Below are positions 1-9,334 of a DNA stretch of 64,000 nt, piece by piece; the stretch's first letter is position 1; each line of letters begins with the position of its first letter. The DNA is from an uncultured Sutterella sp. (GTDB lineage Bacteria; Pseudomonadota; Gammaproteobacteria; Burkholderiales; Burkholderiaceae_F): assembly GCA_905197905.1 (NCBI GenBank), contig CAJKAP010000001.1, forward strand, positions 248,001 to 312,000, read 5' to 3'. Position numbers and translations under genes: made by a program. A model generated the notes under the pieces. The model was given only the letters and a program-made list of their open reading frames with translations, did no database searches and was not told the origin of the DNA.

Positions 1-1351
1 CTTTGATTTCGTCCGCTGTTTTAATCGGGAAGCGAACAATGACCATCAAACCATGCGGGTCATTCGTATCAAGCGAAACAGTACCGCCCGATCGACGAAC
101 AATGCGATCCACAATGGCCAAACCTAAGCCAGTTCCCGTGACGCCAGAGCGGGCACTTTCCCCACGTTCAAAGGGTCGCATTACACGTTCACGCTCTTCG
201 ACTGGTAGCCCTCGCCCTTCGTCGGCAACTCGGAGCACGGCGGTTTTCCCGTCAGTGTCTTTATCAAGATTGACATGAAGGCGCAAAATCCCGTCTTCAC
301 TTCGCCCATAGCGCTGAGCATTCGTGAAGAGGTTTTGTACGGCGCGCGAAAGCTCTAATGGGTGCGCATAAACCATCAGCTCATCCTTCAAGTCCACCTG
401 AAGTTCAATAGATTTGTCGTTACCTAAGCGAGCATTTTCAAGCGCTTCGGTGACGGTATCTCCGAAGTTAATCAACACTTGCTTTTCTTGACTGTGGCGA
501 GCATAGGCCAAGAACTGGTTGACGATGTTTTCCATCTGCTCCAAGTCACTCACCATCGCTTCGCGCGAGTCGTCAGACAAGTTGGCAAGTTCCAATTCCA
601 GACGAAGACGTGTAATTGGAGTGCGTAAGTCATGACTCACCCCAGCAAGGAGCAATTCACGGTCAGCTTCAATACGGCGCAAGTCTTGCACCATGTGGTT
701 AAAACTGATATTCACGGCCGAAATTTCTGCCGTGCTGGCGTGCTCTGGGAGGGGATCCGGATTTTTCCCTTGCCCCAGCTGGGTAGCAAACTGTGAGAGC
801 TGTGCAAGAGGCTGAATCACGTGGCGCGTCAAAAGTGTTGCGCCAAAAAGACTGGCCACGCAGGCAGCGAATACCCACCAAATCCACGTTGTGCCAAAAG
901 GCGGATCCAGAACGTCTTCACTAATTTGAAGCCAGTACGCGTCCCCTTCAATATTGATGGAGACCCAGAGTCCAGGGGCGTGATTGACATTACTGGCGAG
1001 CACTGTGTCGTTACCAAGCGAATTCTTGACGAGCTGCACAATCAAGGAATTGAACCCTTCGCCAGAAAGCGGCACCACGCGGTCAGACTGTTCGCGAGGG
1101 GAAATGATGAGTTTTTCTCGCGTTGCCAACATTTTCAGCAAGTCCACACGGTAGTACGGGTCAGCATTGACGAGAGCATACTTTGTGAGGTTTGCCGTGG
1201 AAATGATGTGCTGAGCCACCCCTTGAGAGTAGGGGAGCTCGGAGAAAACACGGAAACTTTGTAACCAGCCAATGGCACTAAAGAAAATCAAACCGCAAAG
1301 CAGTAAGAAGGTGCGCCAAAAAAGACTAGGACGACGATTACGATGGAACAT
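1..1351 (-). CDS. envZ: EnvZ-like sensor histidine kinase (C-terminus cut by window edge)
   Basis: Membrane sensor kinase partnering the OmpR-type regulator encoded just upstream on the same strand. The reading frame runs from an ATG at 1351 to the window edge without a stop, so about 450 residues are visible and the last part of the ATPase domain is missing. It has an N-terminal membrane segment (LLLCGLIFFSAIGWL), a periplasmic domain, a second membrane segment near residue 160 and a HAMP-like linker. The H-box GVSHDLRTPITRL near residue 240 carries the phospho-acceptor His, followed by an N-box (NLFTNAQRYG) and a G-box (GTGLGLAIV). The H-box closely matches EnvZ. The 203-bp gap to ompR contains a terminator-like hairpin, so kinase expression may be set below that of the regulator. 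Confidence 0.88.
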   Translation of the reverse strand, partial: MFHRNRRPSLFWRTFLLLCGLIFFSAIGWLQSFRVFSELPYSQGVAQHIISTANLTKYALVNADPYYRVDLLKMLATREKLIISPREQSDRVVPLSGEGFNSLIVQLVKNSLGNDTVLASNVNHAPGLWVSINIEGDAYWLQISEDVLDPPFGTTWIWWVFAACVASLFGATLLTRHVIQPLAQLSQFATQLGQGKNPDPLPEHASTAEISAVNISFNHMVQDLRRIEADRELLLAGVSHDLRTPITRLRLELELANLSDDSREAMVSDLEQMENIVNQFLAYARHSQEKQVLINFGDTVTEALENARLGNDKSIELQVDLKDELMVYAHPLELSRAVQNLFTNAQRYGRSEDGILRLHVNLDKDTDGKTAVLRVADEGRGLPVEERERVMRPFERGESARSGVTGTGLGLAIVDRIVRRSGGTVSLDTNDPHGLMVIVRFPIKTADEIK

Positions 1352-1469
1352 AGTTCTAAAGAAAAATGCTTTCAGTTCTTAGAGCGAGCGCTCGGAGAAA
1401 ATGGATGTTAGAACGTAGTTTAGCAAAGCGCACGATGAGAATTCGTAAAGATACACAACAGAACGCACG

Positions 1470-1504
1470 AAAAAATGGCTCCGAAGAAAGTTTCTTCAGA
1501 GCCA
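1470..1504 (-). terminator. Hairpin terminator after ompR
   Basis: On the minus strand GGCTC/GAGCC plus GAAGA/TCTTC arms form a hairpin followed by ATTTTTT (plus-strand A run at 1470-1475). It lies between ompR and the downstream kinase gene and could act as a partial terminator within the two-gene unit. Confidence 0.6.
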
Positions 1505-1554
1505 CAGATGTCTATTCAGTTTAGTGAGTGCACAACGAGCTGTGCACTACCAAC

Positions 1555-2331
1555 TTATTCAGCGCTTTCGCCTTCGGCAGCAGGTGCGGCGGCATTAGCG
1601 TTAGCGTCGTCGGGCGAGATTTCATCGGGGATGAAGACGTAGCCAAGACCCCAAACCGTCTGCAAGTAGCGCGGCTTGGAAGGATCCACTTCGATCAACT
1701 TACGCAAGCGAGAAACCTGTACGTCGAGCGAGCGGTCAAAGGCTTCGTATTCGCGACCACGAGCCATTTCCATCAACTTATCGCGAGAGAGCGGCTGACG
1801 CGGATGGCGAGCAAAGGCCTTCAAGACGGCAAATTCACCAGTCGTCAACTGAACGATTTCACCATTGCGCTTCAAGACGCGCGTGCCAAGGTCGAGTTCG
1901 AATTCGCCAAAGCGAACGATTTCGTTTTCCATCGAAGGAGCACCAGGAGCATCTGGCGTAGGACGACGGCGGAGCACGGCGTGAATACGAGCGAGCAATT
2001 CGCGCGGGTTGAAAGGCTTGGCGATGTAATCGTCAGCGCCCAATTCCAAACCAACGATGCGGTCAACGTCTTCACCACGTGCGGTGAGCATAATCACCGG
2101 GGTTTGATCGTTGGCAGCGCGGATACGGCGCAAAATTTGCAAACCGTCTTCGCCCGGCATCATCAAGTCAAGCACCAAAGCGTCAAAGTGTTCGCGAACC
2201 CAGAGACGATTCATGGCGCTCCCGTTTTCGCTAACAAAAACCTGGAAACCGTTTTCGCCGAGGTAACGACGAAGAAGGTCACGAAGGCGGGGGTCATCAT
2301 CGACCACGAGGATTTTTGGATTGCGTTCCAT
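1555..2331 (-). CDS. ompR: OmpR-family response regulator
   Basis: DNA-binding response regulator of the EnvZ/OmpR osmotic and porin-control type, 258 residues. The receiver domain (about 1-120) shows the acidic pair DDD near residue 11, the phospho-acceptor Asp in LVLDLMMPGEDG, and the conserved Lys in YIAKPF. The C-terminal winged helix (about 150-240) has the OmpR-typical GEFAVLKAF and SRDKLMEMARGREYEAFDRSLDVQVSRLRK stretches (latter at about residues 180-210). The start at 2331 is chosen because AGGAG lies eight bases upstream; the longer frame to 2373 adds 14 unsupported residues. A porin gene 7 kb away (9372) is a plausible target, but that is inference. Confidence 0.93.
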   Translation of the reverse strand: MERNPKILVVDDDPRLRDLLRRYLGENGFQVFVSENGSAMNRLWVREHFDALVLDLMMPGEDGLQILRRIRAANDQTPVIMLTARGEDVDRIVGLELGADDYIAKPFNPRELLARIHAVLRRRPTPDAPGAPSMENEIVRFGEFELDLGTRVLKRNGEIVQLTTGEFAVLKAFARHPRQPLSRDKLMEMARGREYEAFDRSLDVQVSRLRKLIEVDPSKPRYLQTVWGLGYVFIPDEISPDDANANAAAPAAEGESAE

Positions 2332-2679
2332 GAGCTTTACTCCTATTGACTTCCCAACTGAGAAGTCTTTCAAAAAACTTAGTGCTATTGTGCACTGTTA
2401 CAAATGAAAAGGCTAGTGTTCGTATAGAACTTTACATCACTTCTTTCTTGTTACAATTTAAAATCTATCACTAAGTACTTGATATATAAGTGAATTTTAA
2501 AAATTCTCGAAAAATTTGCAAATACCATATTTTTGGTATATGCTCGAAAAACCGTTACGCCATGTTTGGGTAACCCCTCCGAAGTTCTGAAGCACTTTTT
2601 TACTCATCAAAACGAGTCGAGCTACTTAAAGCTGATATAGTCAAACCAACGATAATTTTTGTATGGTTATCAGAGAGTT
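2332..2679. other. Intergenic region between divergent ompR and exported-protein gene
   Basis: AT-rich divergent promoter region without a credible open frame. It contains an inverted repeat ATACCA-(6 bp)-TGGTAT around 2522-2541. No unambiguous -35/-10 pair stands out on either strand. Confidence 0.5.
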
Positions 2680-3174
2680 ATGCGAATTAAAGCTTTTTCC
2701 CTCATTTGCTGTCTCGGGTGCGCTAGTGCCTCCGCTCAGGATCTCACCCTTCCTGAAGGTTTGGTACTGCCTGGCGCAGAACCGGATCAGCCTGGAATCC
2801 GTCTCTGGACAGAGATGGATGCACAGGCTCGGGCAGAGCTTTGGCCCTACCTGGATTCGGTGACGCGTTCCGTGCATTGGCGCGACATGAGCCAGCACGA
2901 GCGTGAAGAAATGCGTGCGCATTTGTCTCCAGCGGAAAATGAACGGATTCGTCGTCGCTACTGTATTAGTGATGAAGCCCGTCCTCCGCGTCCACTTGTT
3001 CCGAGACTTCGAGACCGTGATCGTTCGATCATGCGCCAACAGATTATGGAAGTCCATATTGAATTGGGCCCTCGGGGTCCGCGCCCTGGTCCAGAGGCAG
3101 GCGGTAGAGCACACCACTTGCGCTCTCCCTTGGGAGGGGATTTCCCACCGCCACCAGGAGCGCGTTTGCCTTAA
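2680..3174 (+). CDS. Small exported protein, DUF3106-like
   Basis: Predicted periplasmic protein of 164 residues. From the ATG at 2680 the protein begins with a signal peptide (MRIKAFSLICCLGCASASA, cleavage near SASA-QD). The mature part has a Trp/Arg-rich segment (LWPYLDSVTRSVHW, then REEMRAHLSPAENERIRRRY) resembling the W-x-L/R-rich repeats of betaproteobacterial DUF3106 proteins, and a Gly/Pro/Arg-rich tail ending in PPPPGARLP. A longer frame from a TTG at 2659 exists but would spoil the signal peptide. It is monocistronic with its own terminator at 3223-3267. Function unknown; the family assignment is by eye and moderate. Confidence 0.72.
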   Translation: MRIKAFSLICCLGCASASAQDLTLPEGLVLPGAEPDQPGIRLWTEMDAQARAELWPYLDSVTRSVHWRDMSQHEREEMRAHLSPAENERIRRRYCISDEARPPRPLVPRLRDRDRSIMRQQIMEVHIELGPRGPRPGPEAGGRAHHLRSPLGGDFPPPPGARLP

Positions 3175-3222
3175 GGAACAAGAGATAGCGCACTTGCTTC
3201 TTCTTTTCCTTAGTCCTAGAAG

Positions 3223-3267
3223 AGCGACCACACTTGACTCAAGACGAGTTAAAGCGGTCGCTTTTTT
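3223..3267 (+). terminator. Rho-independent terminator
   Basis: AGCGACC (3223-3229) pairs with GGTCGCT (3256-3262) and is followed by a run of six T. It lies downstream of the exported-protein gene ending at 3174 and upstream of tsaB. Confidence 0.85.
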
Positions 3268-3400
3268 GCACCCCACAAAAAAGTAATCTCACTTTTCCGC
3301 CACGACTATTTGAAGTGCCAGCGTCCTATAATGAGAGGATGTTTTTGCTTGGTGGACTCTTCTCCACTCATATTTCTCAATCTCTCTAACTTTTTTCATC

Positions 3401-4126
3401 ATGGCCCAGGACGTTCTTTTAGCGATTGATACTGCACATCAAACTTGCTCCGTGGCATTAGCTCGCCGCGAGGATGATACCGATGTGTATTGGCTTTCTG
3501 AAGAAGTGGGTAATCGCCACGCGGAGCGCATTTTGTCGATGATCGATGAAGTGCTTGCCGAAGCTAAGCTCTCCAAGACTGACCTCGGTGCAATTGCTTT
3601 TGGTCGTGGTCCAGGAAGCTTTACGGGATTGCGCGTAGCTTGTGGCGTGGCGCAGGGCTTAGGCTGGGGATTGAACCTTCCGCTCGTGCAAGTGAACAAC
3701 TTAGAAGCTTGTGCGCAAGCCGTGGTGCGTGAAGGCGCCGTGCCTGCTGGGGCTCGACTAGCGATTATTAACGATGCACGCATGAATGAAATCTACGCAC
3801 AAGTTTTTGAAAGTGCAGGAGACGAGGAGCGCGTTCGCCCGGTTTCTGAGAGCGAATTGATTAAGCCCGAGGCTGTCTGCGAATGGATGACTTCTCACGG
3901 AGCCACTTTTGTCGCAGGTTCTGCCCTGGCGGCTTATAACCCCAGTTTGAGCGTTGGCGCAATGTACTTAGATGTGTCTGAGAGCATGATTGCAACGATG
4001 GCGCGTCTCGCTCGCTGGGATTGGTTAGAAGGTAATGTGGTGCGCGCTGAAGAAGCTGCTCCGCTTTATATTCGCGATCGAGTGGCCTTGACGATTGACC
4101 AGCGTGCTCATGGAGAAAAACTCTAA
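3401..4126 (+). CDS. tsaB: tRNA threonylcarbamoyladenosine biosynthesis protein TsaB
   Basis: ASKHA-fold protein of 241 residues that works with TsaD and TsaE to form t6A at position 37 of ANN-decoding tRNAs in the cytoplasm. The N-terminus ILAIDTA-like stretch (LLAIDTAHQTCSVAL) and the family signature FGRGPGSFTGLRVACGVAQGL (residues about 67-87) identify TsaB; length is normal (about 230). It is the first gene of an operon: its TAA is immediately followed by the rimI ATG. A perfect TATAAT lies at 3327-3332, but I see no good -35. The 5' leader has a GTGGA/TCCAC hairpin near 3352-3368. Confidence 0.95.
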   Translation: MAQDVLLAIDTAHQTCSVALARREDDTDVYWLSEEVGNRHAERILSMIDEVLAEAKLSKTDLGAIAFGRGPGSFTGLRVACGVAQGLGWGLNLPLVQVNNLEACAQAVVREGAVPAGARLAIINDARMNEIYAQVFESAGDEERVRPVSESELIKPEAVCEWMTSHGATFVAGSALAAYNPSLSVGAMYLDVSESMIATMARLARWDWLEGNVVRAEEAAPLYIRDRVALTIDQRAHGEKL

Positions 4127-4588
4127 ATGACGCAGGAACTCCTTTTCCGCGACATGGAAATCTCCGACCTAAAAGCGGTTTCTCGTGGAGATGCGCTCGT
4201 TGAAGAGACCCCTTGGACGCAAGAAGGCTTTGCTGATGCTCTGCGCGAAGGTTGGGACTCTGTCGTAGGGGAAATCGATGGGAAGGTCGTCTCTTGGGGC
4301 GTGATCCGTGATATTGTGGGAGAGTCCGAACTATTGACGATCGGCGTGATGCCTAACTATCAACGTCGTGGGATTGGAGAAGCCACACTTCGTGTACTTC
4401 TTGATAAGATGAAGGAAAAAGGGGTTAGCCACTGTTTTCTCGAAGTGCGAGAGAGCAATCTGCGAGCACAACGCCTTTATCAGAAGTTAGGATTTAAGTC
4501 GTGCGGTCGTCGTCGTGACTATTACCGTCTGGGTGACGGGCATGAAGACGCGATCGTGATGCAACTCACATGGAAAAGTGACCAGTAA
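4127..4588 (+). CDS. rimI: Ribosomal-protein-alanine N-acetyltransferase RimI
   Basis: GNAT acetyltransferase of 153 residues, expected to acetylate the N-terminal alanine of ribosomal protein S18. The acetyl-CoA-binding motif (V..NYQRRGIGEATL) is at about residues 83-98, and the C-terminal R-A-x-x-L-Y-x-K-x-G-F (LRAQRLYQKLGFKSCG) is at about 112-127. The start codon abuts the tsaB stop and its last base is shared with the next start (TAATG), giving translational coupling on both sides. The tsaB-rimI-uracil-DNA glycosylase order is common in Beta- and Gammaproteobacteria. Confidence 0.93.
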   Translation: MTQELLFRDMEISDLKAVSRGDALVEETPWTQEGFADALREGWDSVVGEIDGKVVSWGVIRDIVGESELLTIGVMPNYQRRGIGEATLRVLLDKMKEKGVSHCFLEVRESNLRAQRLYQKLGFKSCGRRRDYYRLGDGHEDAIVMQLTWKSDQ

Positions 4589-5523
4589 TGTTATCTGAGG
4601 ATAGAAGTCGACTCTGGGATGCAATGAAAATTGGGCCGCAATGGCTATTGCGTCCAATTGAGCCTTCGGCGATTGAAGCCGAGGAGCGCGCACGCCCGTC
4701 GACCGCACCTCAGAGTGCTCCTGCTCAGTTTGCAAAACCTGCTGCTCGCACGAGTGCTCCCAGTAACATTCCCACTAAGGCGGGAGCGGTACCTCCTCAA
4801 CGTGGGGGCTCGCCTGTGAGTCCTGCTCGAGCACCAGCTGCTACTCCCCGTCAAAAAGTAGCAAGCGCGCCACTCACTCTAAGAGCAGTGACACCGCTTT
4901 CTGCAGAAACACTCAATGCTATTAAGGAAGCGGATTGGGAAGAGCTCAATCAAATCGCTCAGAGTTGCCGTGCCTGCCAAATGGGATCGACACGCCAGCA
5001 GGCGGTCTTGGTCGACGGGAGTGCACCGTGTGACTTCGTGGTGATTGGTGAAGCGCCTGGTCAAGAAGAAGATTTGCAGGGGAAACCTTTTGTTGGAAAC
5101 TCTGGTCGTCTTCTTACCGCCATGCTCGCGAGCATTGGTTTCTCGCGTCCTCAAGGTGTGACGATTATCAATGTGCTGAAATGCCGTCCACCAGAAAACC
5201 GCAACCCTGAAAGTGCAGAAATCGATGCCTGTGAAGTGTTTCTACAGCGTCAAATGGAACTCCTAAAGCCCAAAGTGGTGCTTCTTTCGGGACGCTTTGC
5301 GACGATGAGTCTTTTGGGACTCTCGCCCGAAGCGAGTATCTCTTCACAACGAGGCCGCATTCACGAGGTGAATTGGCGTGGCCTCTCCTTTAAGGTAGTG
5401 GTGACGTACCACCCCTCCTATTTATTGCGCCGCCCCCAAGAAAAAAGTAAAGCTTGGGACGATTTACTCTTGCTCAAACGAGCGCTTCAAGAAGAAAAGG
5501 TGGGCGTAACGCCACAAACTTGA
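4588..5523 (+). CDS. Family 4 (Fe-S) uracil-DNA glycosylase with long N-terminal extension
   Basis: Base-excision repair enzyme removing uracil from DNA, 311 residues. The catalytic part (about 115-305) has motif GEAPGQEED (154-162), PFVGNSGRLL, and the HPSYLLR motif (His275). Four cysteines at 127, 130, 199 and 215 fit the C-x2-C...C-x15-C pattern that ligates the 4Fe-4S cluster of family 4 enzymes. Residues 30-100 form a Pro/Ala/Ser-rich low-complexity linker that bacterial family 4 enzymes often carry. Overlaps rimI by one base. In some lineages this N-terminal part resembles a phage DNA-polymerase-like domain, but here it looks disordered. Confidence 0.92.
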   Translation: MLSEDRSRLWDAMKIGPQWLLRPIEPSAIEAEERARPSTAPQSAPAQFAKPAARTSAPSNIPTKAGAVPPQRGGSPVSPARAPAATPRQKVASAPLTLRAVTPLSAETLNAIKEADWEELNQIAQSCRACQMGSTRQQAVLVDGSAPCDFVVIGEAPGQEEDLQGKPFVGNSGRLLTAMLASIGFSRPQGVTIINVLKCRPPENRNPESAEIDACEVFLQRQMELLKPKVVLLSGRFATMSLLGLSPEASISSQRGRIHEVNWRGLSFKVVVTYHPSYLLRRPQEKSKAWDDLLLLKRALQEEKVGVTPQT

Positions 5524-5561
5524 TTCCTTTCGAGTTTCTTTGCGCCGCCACTATAAAGACC

Positions 5562-5879
5562 ATGACAAATAAACCCATACCTGAAAAAGAGCTCTCTTAC
5601 GAAGAAGCTCTTCGCATCTGTGATCGCGAGGCTTTAAGCACAATGGGAGTTGCGCTTTTCCTTGCCCTCTTTTTTTGGGCCATGATCGTGTGGCTAGGTG
5701 ACTCCACGGCAGGTTGGTGGGGACTACCTTTTTGGTTCTGGGCTTCTTGTATTGGTGGCTACGTTCTCTCTGTCGTCCTGACTTATTGGCTCGTGCGTCG
5801 CGTATTTCGCTCGATTGATTTAGAAAAAGTCGCGCACGAAGAGCCCTCCTCTCAAGACGCTTCTCTGCCAAAGGTGTAA
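5562..5879 (+). CDS. yhdT: YhdT family membrane protein
   Basis: Small inner-membrane protein of 105 residues with two hydrophobic helices (about 26-47 and 57-80), belonging to the DUF997/YhdT family that is regularly encoded immediately upstream of the sodium:pantothenate symporter gene panF. The ATG at 5562 is chosen over the in-frame upstream region, which overlaps the glycosylase gene. It ends five bases before panF begins, so the pair is almost certainly co-transcribed. Its biochemical role is not known; an accessory role to PanF is inferred from the neighbourhood only. Confidence 0.85.
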   Translation: MTNKPIPEKELSYEEALRICDREALSTMGVALFLALFFWAMIVWLGDSTAGWWGLPFWFWASCIGGYVLSVVLTYWLVRRVFRSIDLEKVAHEEPSSQDASLPKV

Positions 5880-5884
5880 TTGCG

Positions 5885-7381
5885 ATGATTCTCTTTCCGC
5901 TTTTAGCCTTTTTGGCCATTTTAGTTGTGGTGAGTTTCTTTGCAGACCGTCACATGAAGGGGGCTTCCTTTACGAGTCGCTACTTTATTGGGGATCGCAC
6001 ACTTAATGGCTTTGTGCTTGCGATGACCCTTGTGGCGACCTATGGAAGCGTGAGTTCTTTTGTCTCGGGCCCTGGCGTTGCCTGGAATTTGGGTTTGGGT
6101 TGGGTCGTTTTTGCAGCCCCCCAGATTATTGCGGGCTTTTTGATTCTCGGCGTGGCAGGTAAAAAATTAGCACTTGTCGCTCGAGCAACCAATGCGCTCA
6201 CCGTGATTGATGTGGTGAGAGCGCGCTATGGGAATAGTCGCACAACGAGTCTTCTGGCGATTTTGCTCGCCCTTTTGATGCTTCTCTTTTTCACCACGAT
6301 GATGGTGGGGCAGTTTATTGGTGGCGCACAGATTTTTTCTCAAGCCGCGAAGATTGACTACAAAGAAGCGTTGCTCCTTTTTGGCTGCGTGACCGTGCTT
6401 TATACGAGCTTTGGTGGATTCCGTGCGGTGGCTCTAACCGACATGGTCTGCGCTATTTTGATGCTCGTGGGGATGTTCCTTTTAGGAGAAGAAATCCTGC
6501 GCGAAGGCGGTGGGCTCGCTGCGGTAATGGAAAAAGTGGGGAGCATCGCACCTAAGGGCCCTGGCACAGAAGGGCAGTTATTGACGCCAACCTCGGGCGG
6601 CGCGTTAGGCATTCCGCTCCTTCTTTCGGCTTGGGTGTTGGTGGGCTTTGGTACGCTCGGACTTCCTCAGTCAGCAGTGCGTTGCATGAGTTACAAAACC
6701 AGTGATGATTTGCATCGTGCGATGTTTATTTCCACGCTCGTGTGTGGCGCTTTGATGATTGGGATGACTACGCTCGGCGTCTTTATGCGTGCAGTGATGG
6801 ATGTACCCCTTTCAACCTTGGGGAGCACGGATGCGATGATGCCAATTTTCATTGCGACGCATCTCTCGCCCACGGTGGCGGGCCTCACACTGGTGGGTCC
6901 TCTGGCGGCTACGATGTCCACAGTGAGTTCGCTACTCTTAGCAGCGTCTTCTGCCATCATCAAAGATTTACTCCTCACATGGCGTCCTGAGTGGGAAAAA
7001 GAGTCCCCGCGTGCACTTAAAGGCATTACCAAAACCGTCACGACCTTTATTGGCGTGATTGCCTTAGTGCTTGCGCTCTATCCAGTTGACATTATCGCTT
7101 GGATTAATATGTTCGCTTTTGGTGGTCTTGAACTCGCGTTCCTGCTACCCTTAGTTGGTGGACTATTCTGGGCACGTGCCACAGCAGCAGGTGCACTGAT
7201 TTCTGTGGTTGGGAGTATCGCGCTTTACCTCACGATTTCGACCTTTAAGTTGTCGTTCTTTGGGTTCCATGCGATCGTTCCCTCTATGTTACTGGCGATC
7301 GTGCTCTATGTGGTGGGGTCTTGGCTCACTAAGCCGACCACGCCATGGCCAACGGCCTTTTTCCCGGCGCGCAAGTCGTAA
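5885..7381 (+). CDS. panF: Sodium:pantothenate symporter PanF
   Basis: Sodium:solute symporter family protein of 498 residues with about 13 membrane helices, importing pantothenate for coenzyme A synthesis. The PanF-type segment SSFVSGPGVAWNLGLGWV (about 57-74), GKKLALVARATNALTVIDVV, and the SSS signature around 195-215 (GGFRAVALTDMVCAILM) support the call. yhdT immediately upstream strengthens PanF over other SSS members such as proline or acetate carriers. Probably the last gene of the tsaB operon. Confidence 0.9.
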   Translation: MILFPLLAFLAILVVVSFFADRHMKGASFTSRYFIGDRTLNGFVLAMTLVATYGSVSSFVSGPGVAWNLGLGWVVFAAPQIIAGFLILGVAGKKLALVARATNALTVIDVVRARYGNSRTTSLLAILLALLMLLFFTTMMVGQFIGGAQIFSQAAKIDYKEALLLFGCVTVLYTSFGGFRAVALTDMVCAILMLVGMFLLGEEILREGGGLAAVMEKVGSIAPKGPGTEGQLLTPTSGGALGIPLLLSAWVLVGFGTLGLPQSAVRCMSYKTSDDLHRAMFISTLVCGALMIGMTTLGVFMRAVMDVPLSTLGSTDAMMPIFIATHLSPTVAGLTLVGPLAATMSTVSSLLLAASSAIIKDLLLTWRPEWEKESPRALKGITKTVTTFIGVIALVLALYPVDIIAWINMFAFGGLELAFLLPLVGGLFWARATAAGALISVVGSIALYLTISTFKLSFFGFHAIVPSMLLAIVLYVVGSWLTKPTTPWPTAFFPARKS

Positions 7382-7421
7382 GCTCGTGAGTTGACGGCGA
7401 AACGCATTTTTCGGAGTCGCT

Positions 7422-9086
7422 ATGACTATTCTGATTCAGATGATTGGTGCCGTAGCCCTCTTAGTTTGGGGGACGCATTCGATTCGCGTCGGAATGTTCC
7501 GCACGTTCGGGGATCAGTTGCGTCGGTGGCTCGCGAAAAATTTAAGTAGTCGTATTTCCGCTTTCCTCGCAGGGATGGGGCTTTCGATGATGCTGCAGAG
7601 CTCTACGGCCTCTGCGCTTGTTGTTTCAAGCTTCCAGAAAAAGGGACTCGTCACTACTGCGATTGCGCTCTGTAGCGTATTGGGAGCCGACTTGGGGAGC
7701 GCCCTGATGGTGCGTGTCTTAAGTCTCAATATTGCGCTTCTCATCCCGATTTTGCTGTTCACTGGGGTGCTTCTTTATCTCAAGAAAGAACGCACCGCCA
7801 TGGGGCAGTTTGGCATGATCCTCCTGGGACTTGCCTTTGTGATGATGGCGCTCAACATGATTTCAACCACCACTGCGCCACTCAAACAGATGCCAGAACT
7901 TTTGGGCATCTTTGAGCAACTCACCAATTGGCCTCTCATGGCCATTGGGGTAGGGATGGTGATGGCACTCGTGTGCTTTTCCTCTCTGGCTGTGGTGATG
8001 ATCACCGCAGGGACGGTGGCAGCAGGAGTAGTTGGTCCAACCCCGGCGCTCTGGATTGTGCTTGGAGCAAATTTGGGGAGCGCTTTCTTAGCGGTGATTA
8101 CCACGTCGGGTTCGAGCCCGATGGCGCGTCGTGCACCGACAGGGAATTGCCTTTTCCGTATTGGTGCCTTTCTTTTTGGCTCGCTTTGGCTAGCGTTTTG
8201 CCCTTGGCCTATTACGGGCTTGATGGACACCGCTGACGGGGTCATTTACTTCCATATTCTTTTTAACGGGATTGCGGGCGTCCTGGGGCTCTTTTTTGTG
8301 AAGCCCATGGCCGTGCTCGTTGACAAATGGCTTCCCTCGAAGTCGATCCTTGAAGAAGACGAAGGCGCCATTCGCCTGCTCTCTAAAGAAAGCTTGATGT
8401 CGGGGCAGACTGCGCTTGAAGCGAGTCGTCAAGAAGTTATCCATAATGTGGAACTCCTTTCTCGCTTCTGGCACGACTTAAATGAACTCTTGATCCGTAA
8501 CCCTGAGTACGGCGAAATCCAATTGATGCGTGAGCGCAAAAAGCGTCTTTATGGGCGCACTCAAGCGATTACTCGCTATATGACAGAGCTCCTCAAGATG
8601 GCGCTCTCGGAAAACGAAGCACAGCTCTGGCAGACGCTACGCAACGCTAACGGGACGGTGGAACTTGCCACTCGTGTCGCCGATAACGCTTTTAAGCAAT
8701 TAGCGCGCAAGAAATGCGCTAATAACCGCTTCTTCTCGCACGAGGGCGAGCACGAGTTGACTGTGCTTCACACCCGCATTGCGCACAACCTGGATATTCT
8801 CACCCACTATTTGCAAGCGGATAATTCCACCGAGCAAGAGCAGGCAAGAAAGTGGCTTCGCAACGAAAAGTCGCTTTTGGTCGCCACGGACTTCTCGCTC
8901 GTGGAGCGTCACGTGCAACGTATTGCACGTGGTGAATCCGAATCAGTTGAGACGAGCACGCTGCACGTCGACTTACTTACTAACTTCCGCCGCTTTAATC
9001 ATTTGATTTGCTCGATTGCCACTTTTGCGAGCAATATTCCTGAACCTCATAGCGACCTCGACCACGAAGACGGACTCCTCTCTTAG
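7422..9086 (+). CDS. Na/Pi cotransporter family protein with C-terminal PhoU-like region
   Basis: Membrane protein of 554 residues. Residues 1-305 contain two inverted Na/Pi cotransporter repeats; the first has the canonical LQSSTAS motif (about 58-64). The second repeat has CFSSLAV where QSS is expected, then the family GANLGSAF segment. Residues about 320-540 are soluble and helical, resembling the PhoU-like domain of YjbB-type transporters. In YjbB-type proteins this class moves phosphate, often outward. A GGAG ribosome-binding site precedes the ATG, 40 bp after panF, so it may be transcribed with that operon. The altered second QSS motif could change ion coupling. Confidence 0.88.
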   Translation: MTILIQMIGAVALLVWGTHSIRVGMFRTFGDQLRRWLAKNLSSRISAFLAGMGLSMMLQSSTASALVVSSFQKKGLVTTAIALCSVLGADLGSALMVRVLSLNIALLIPILLFTGVLLYLKKERTAMGQFGMILLGLAFVMMALNMISTTTAPLKQMPELLGIFEQLTNWPLMAIGVGMVMALVCFSSLAVVMITAGTVAAGVVGPTPALWIVLGANLGSAFLAVITTSGSSPMARRAPTGNCLFRIGAFLFGSLWLAFCPWPITGLMDTADGVIYFHILFNGIAGVLGLFFVKPMAVLVDKWLPSKSILEEDEGAIRLLSKESLMSGQTALEASRQEVIHNVELLSRFWHDLNELLIRNPEYGEIQLMRERKKRLYGRTQAITRYMTELLKMALSENEAQLWQTLRNANGTVELATRVADNAFKQLARKKCANNRFFSHEGEHELTVLHTRIAHNLDILTHYLQADNSTEQEQARKWLRNEKSLLVATDFSLVERHVQRIARGESESVETSTLHVDLLTNFRRFNHLICSIATFASNIPEPHSDLDHEDGLLS

Positions 9087-9169
9087 GTGCAAAAACGCGA
9101 AATTGACGCATTTTGAAAGCTCTTTTGTTGTTTTTTTACAACGCAAAAACTAGGAGATTTTCTCTAGAT

Positions 9170-9183
9170 TTGATATTAATCAA
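9170..9183. promoter_or_regulatory. FNR/ANR box
   Basis: TTGATATTAATCAA is a full match to the TTGAT-N4-ATCAA anaerobic regulator consensus. It lies about 164 bp upstream of the predicted porin transcription start, further than usual for simple FNR activation, so it may serve another promoter, act in repression, or be coincidental. Confidence 0.5.
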
Positions 9184-9305
9184 AAAAGAGTACTGGGGAT
9201 ATCACTGAGGGGTAATTCTTGACTAAAAACGTTCTTTACATGTGGGAGTAGGCAAAAAGAGGGATATGTGTCTAAAAAGCGCGAAATATTGGGGTTTGTG
9301 TGATA

Positions 9306-9334
9306 TTGAAAGATTCTCATTCCCTCTCTATATT
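9306..9334 (+). promoter_or_regulatory. Porin promoter
   Basis: TTGAAA (9306-9311) and TATATT (9329-9334) are separated by exactly 17 bp and lie about 40 bp upstream of the porin ATG, predicting a 5' leader of about 31 nt. An inverted repeat TATTGA-(9 bp)-TCAATA (9331-9351) overlaps the -10 and start point and could be an operator. Confidence 0.7.
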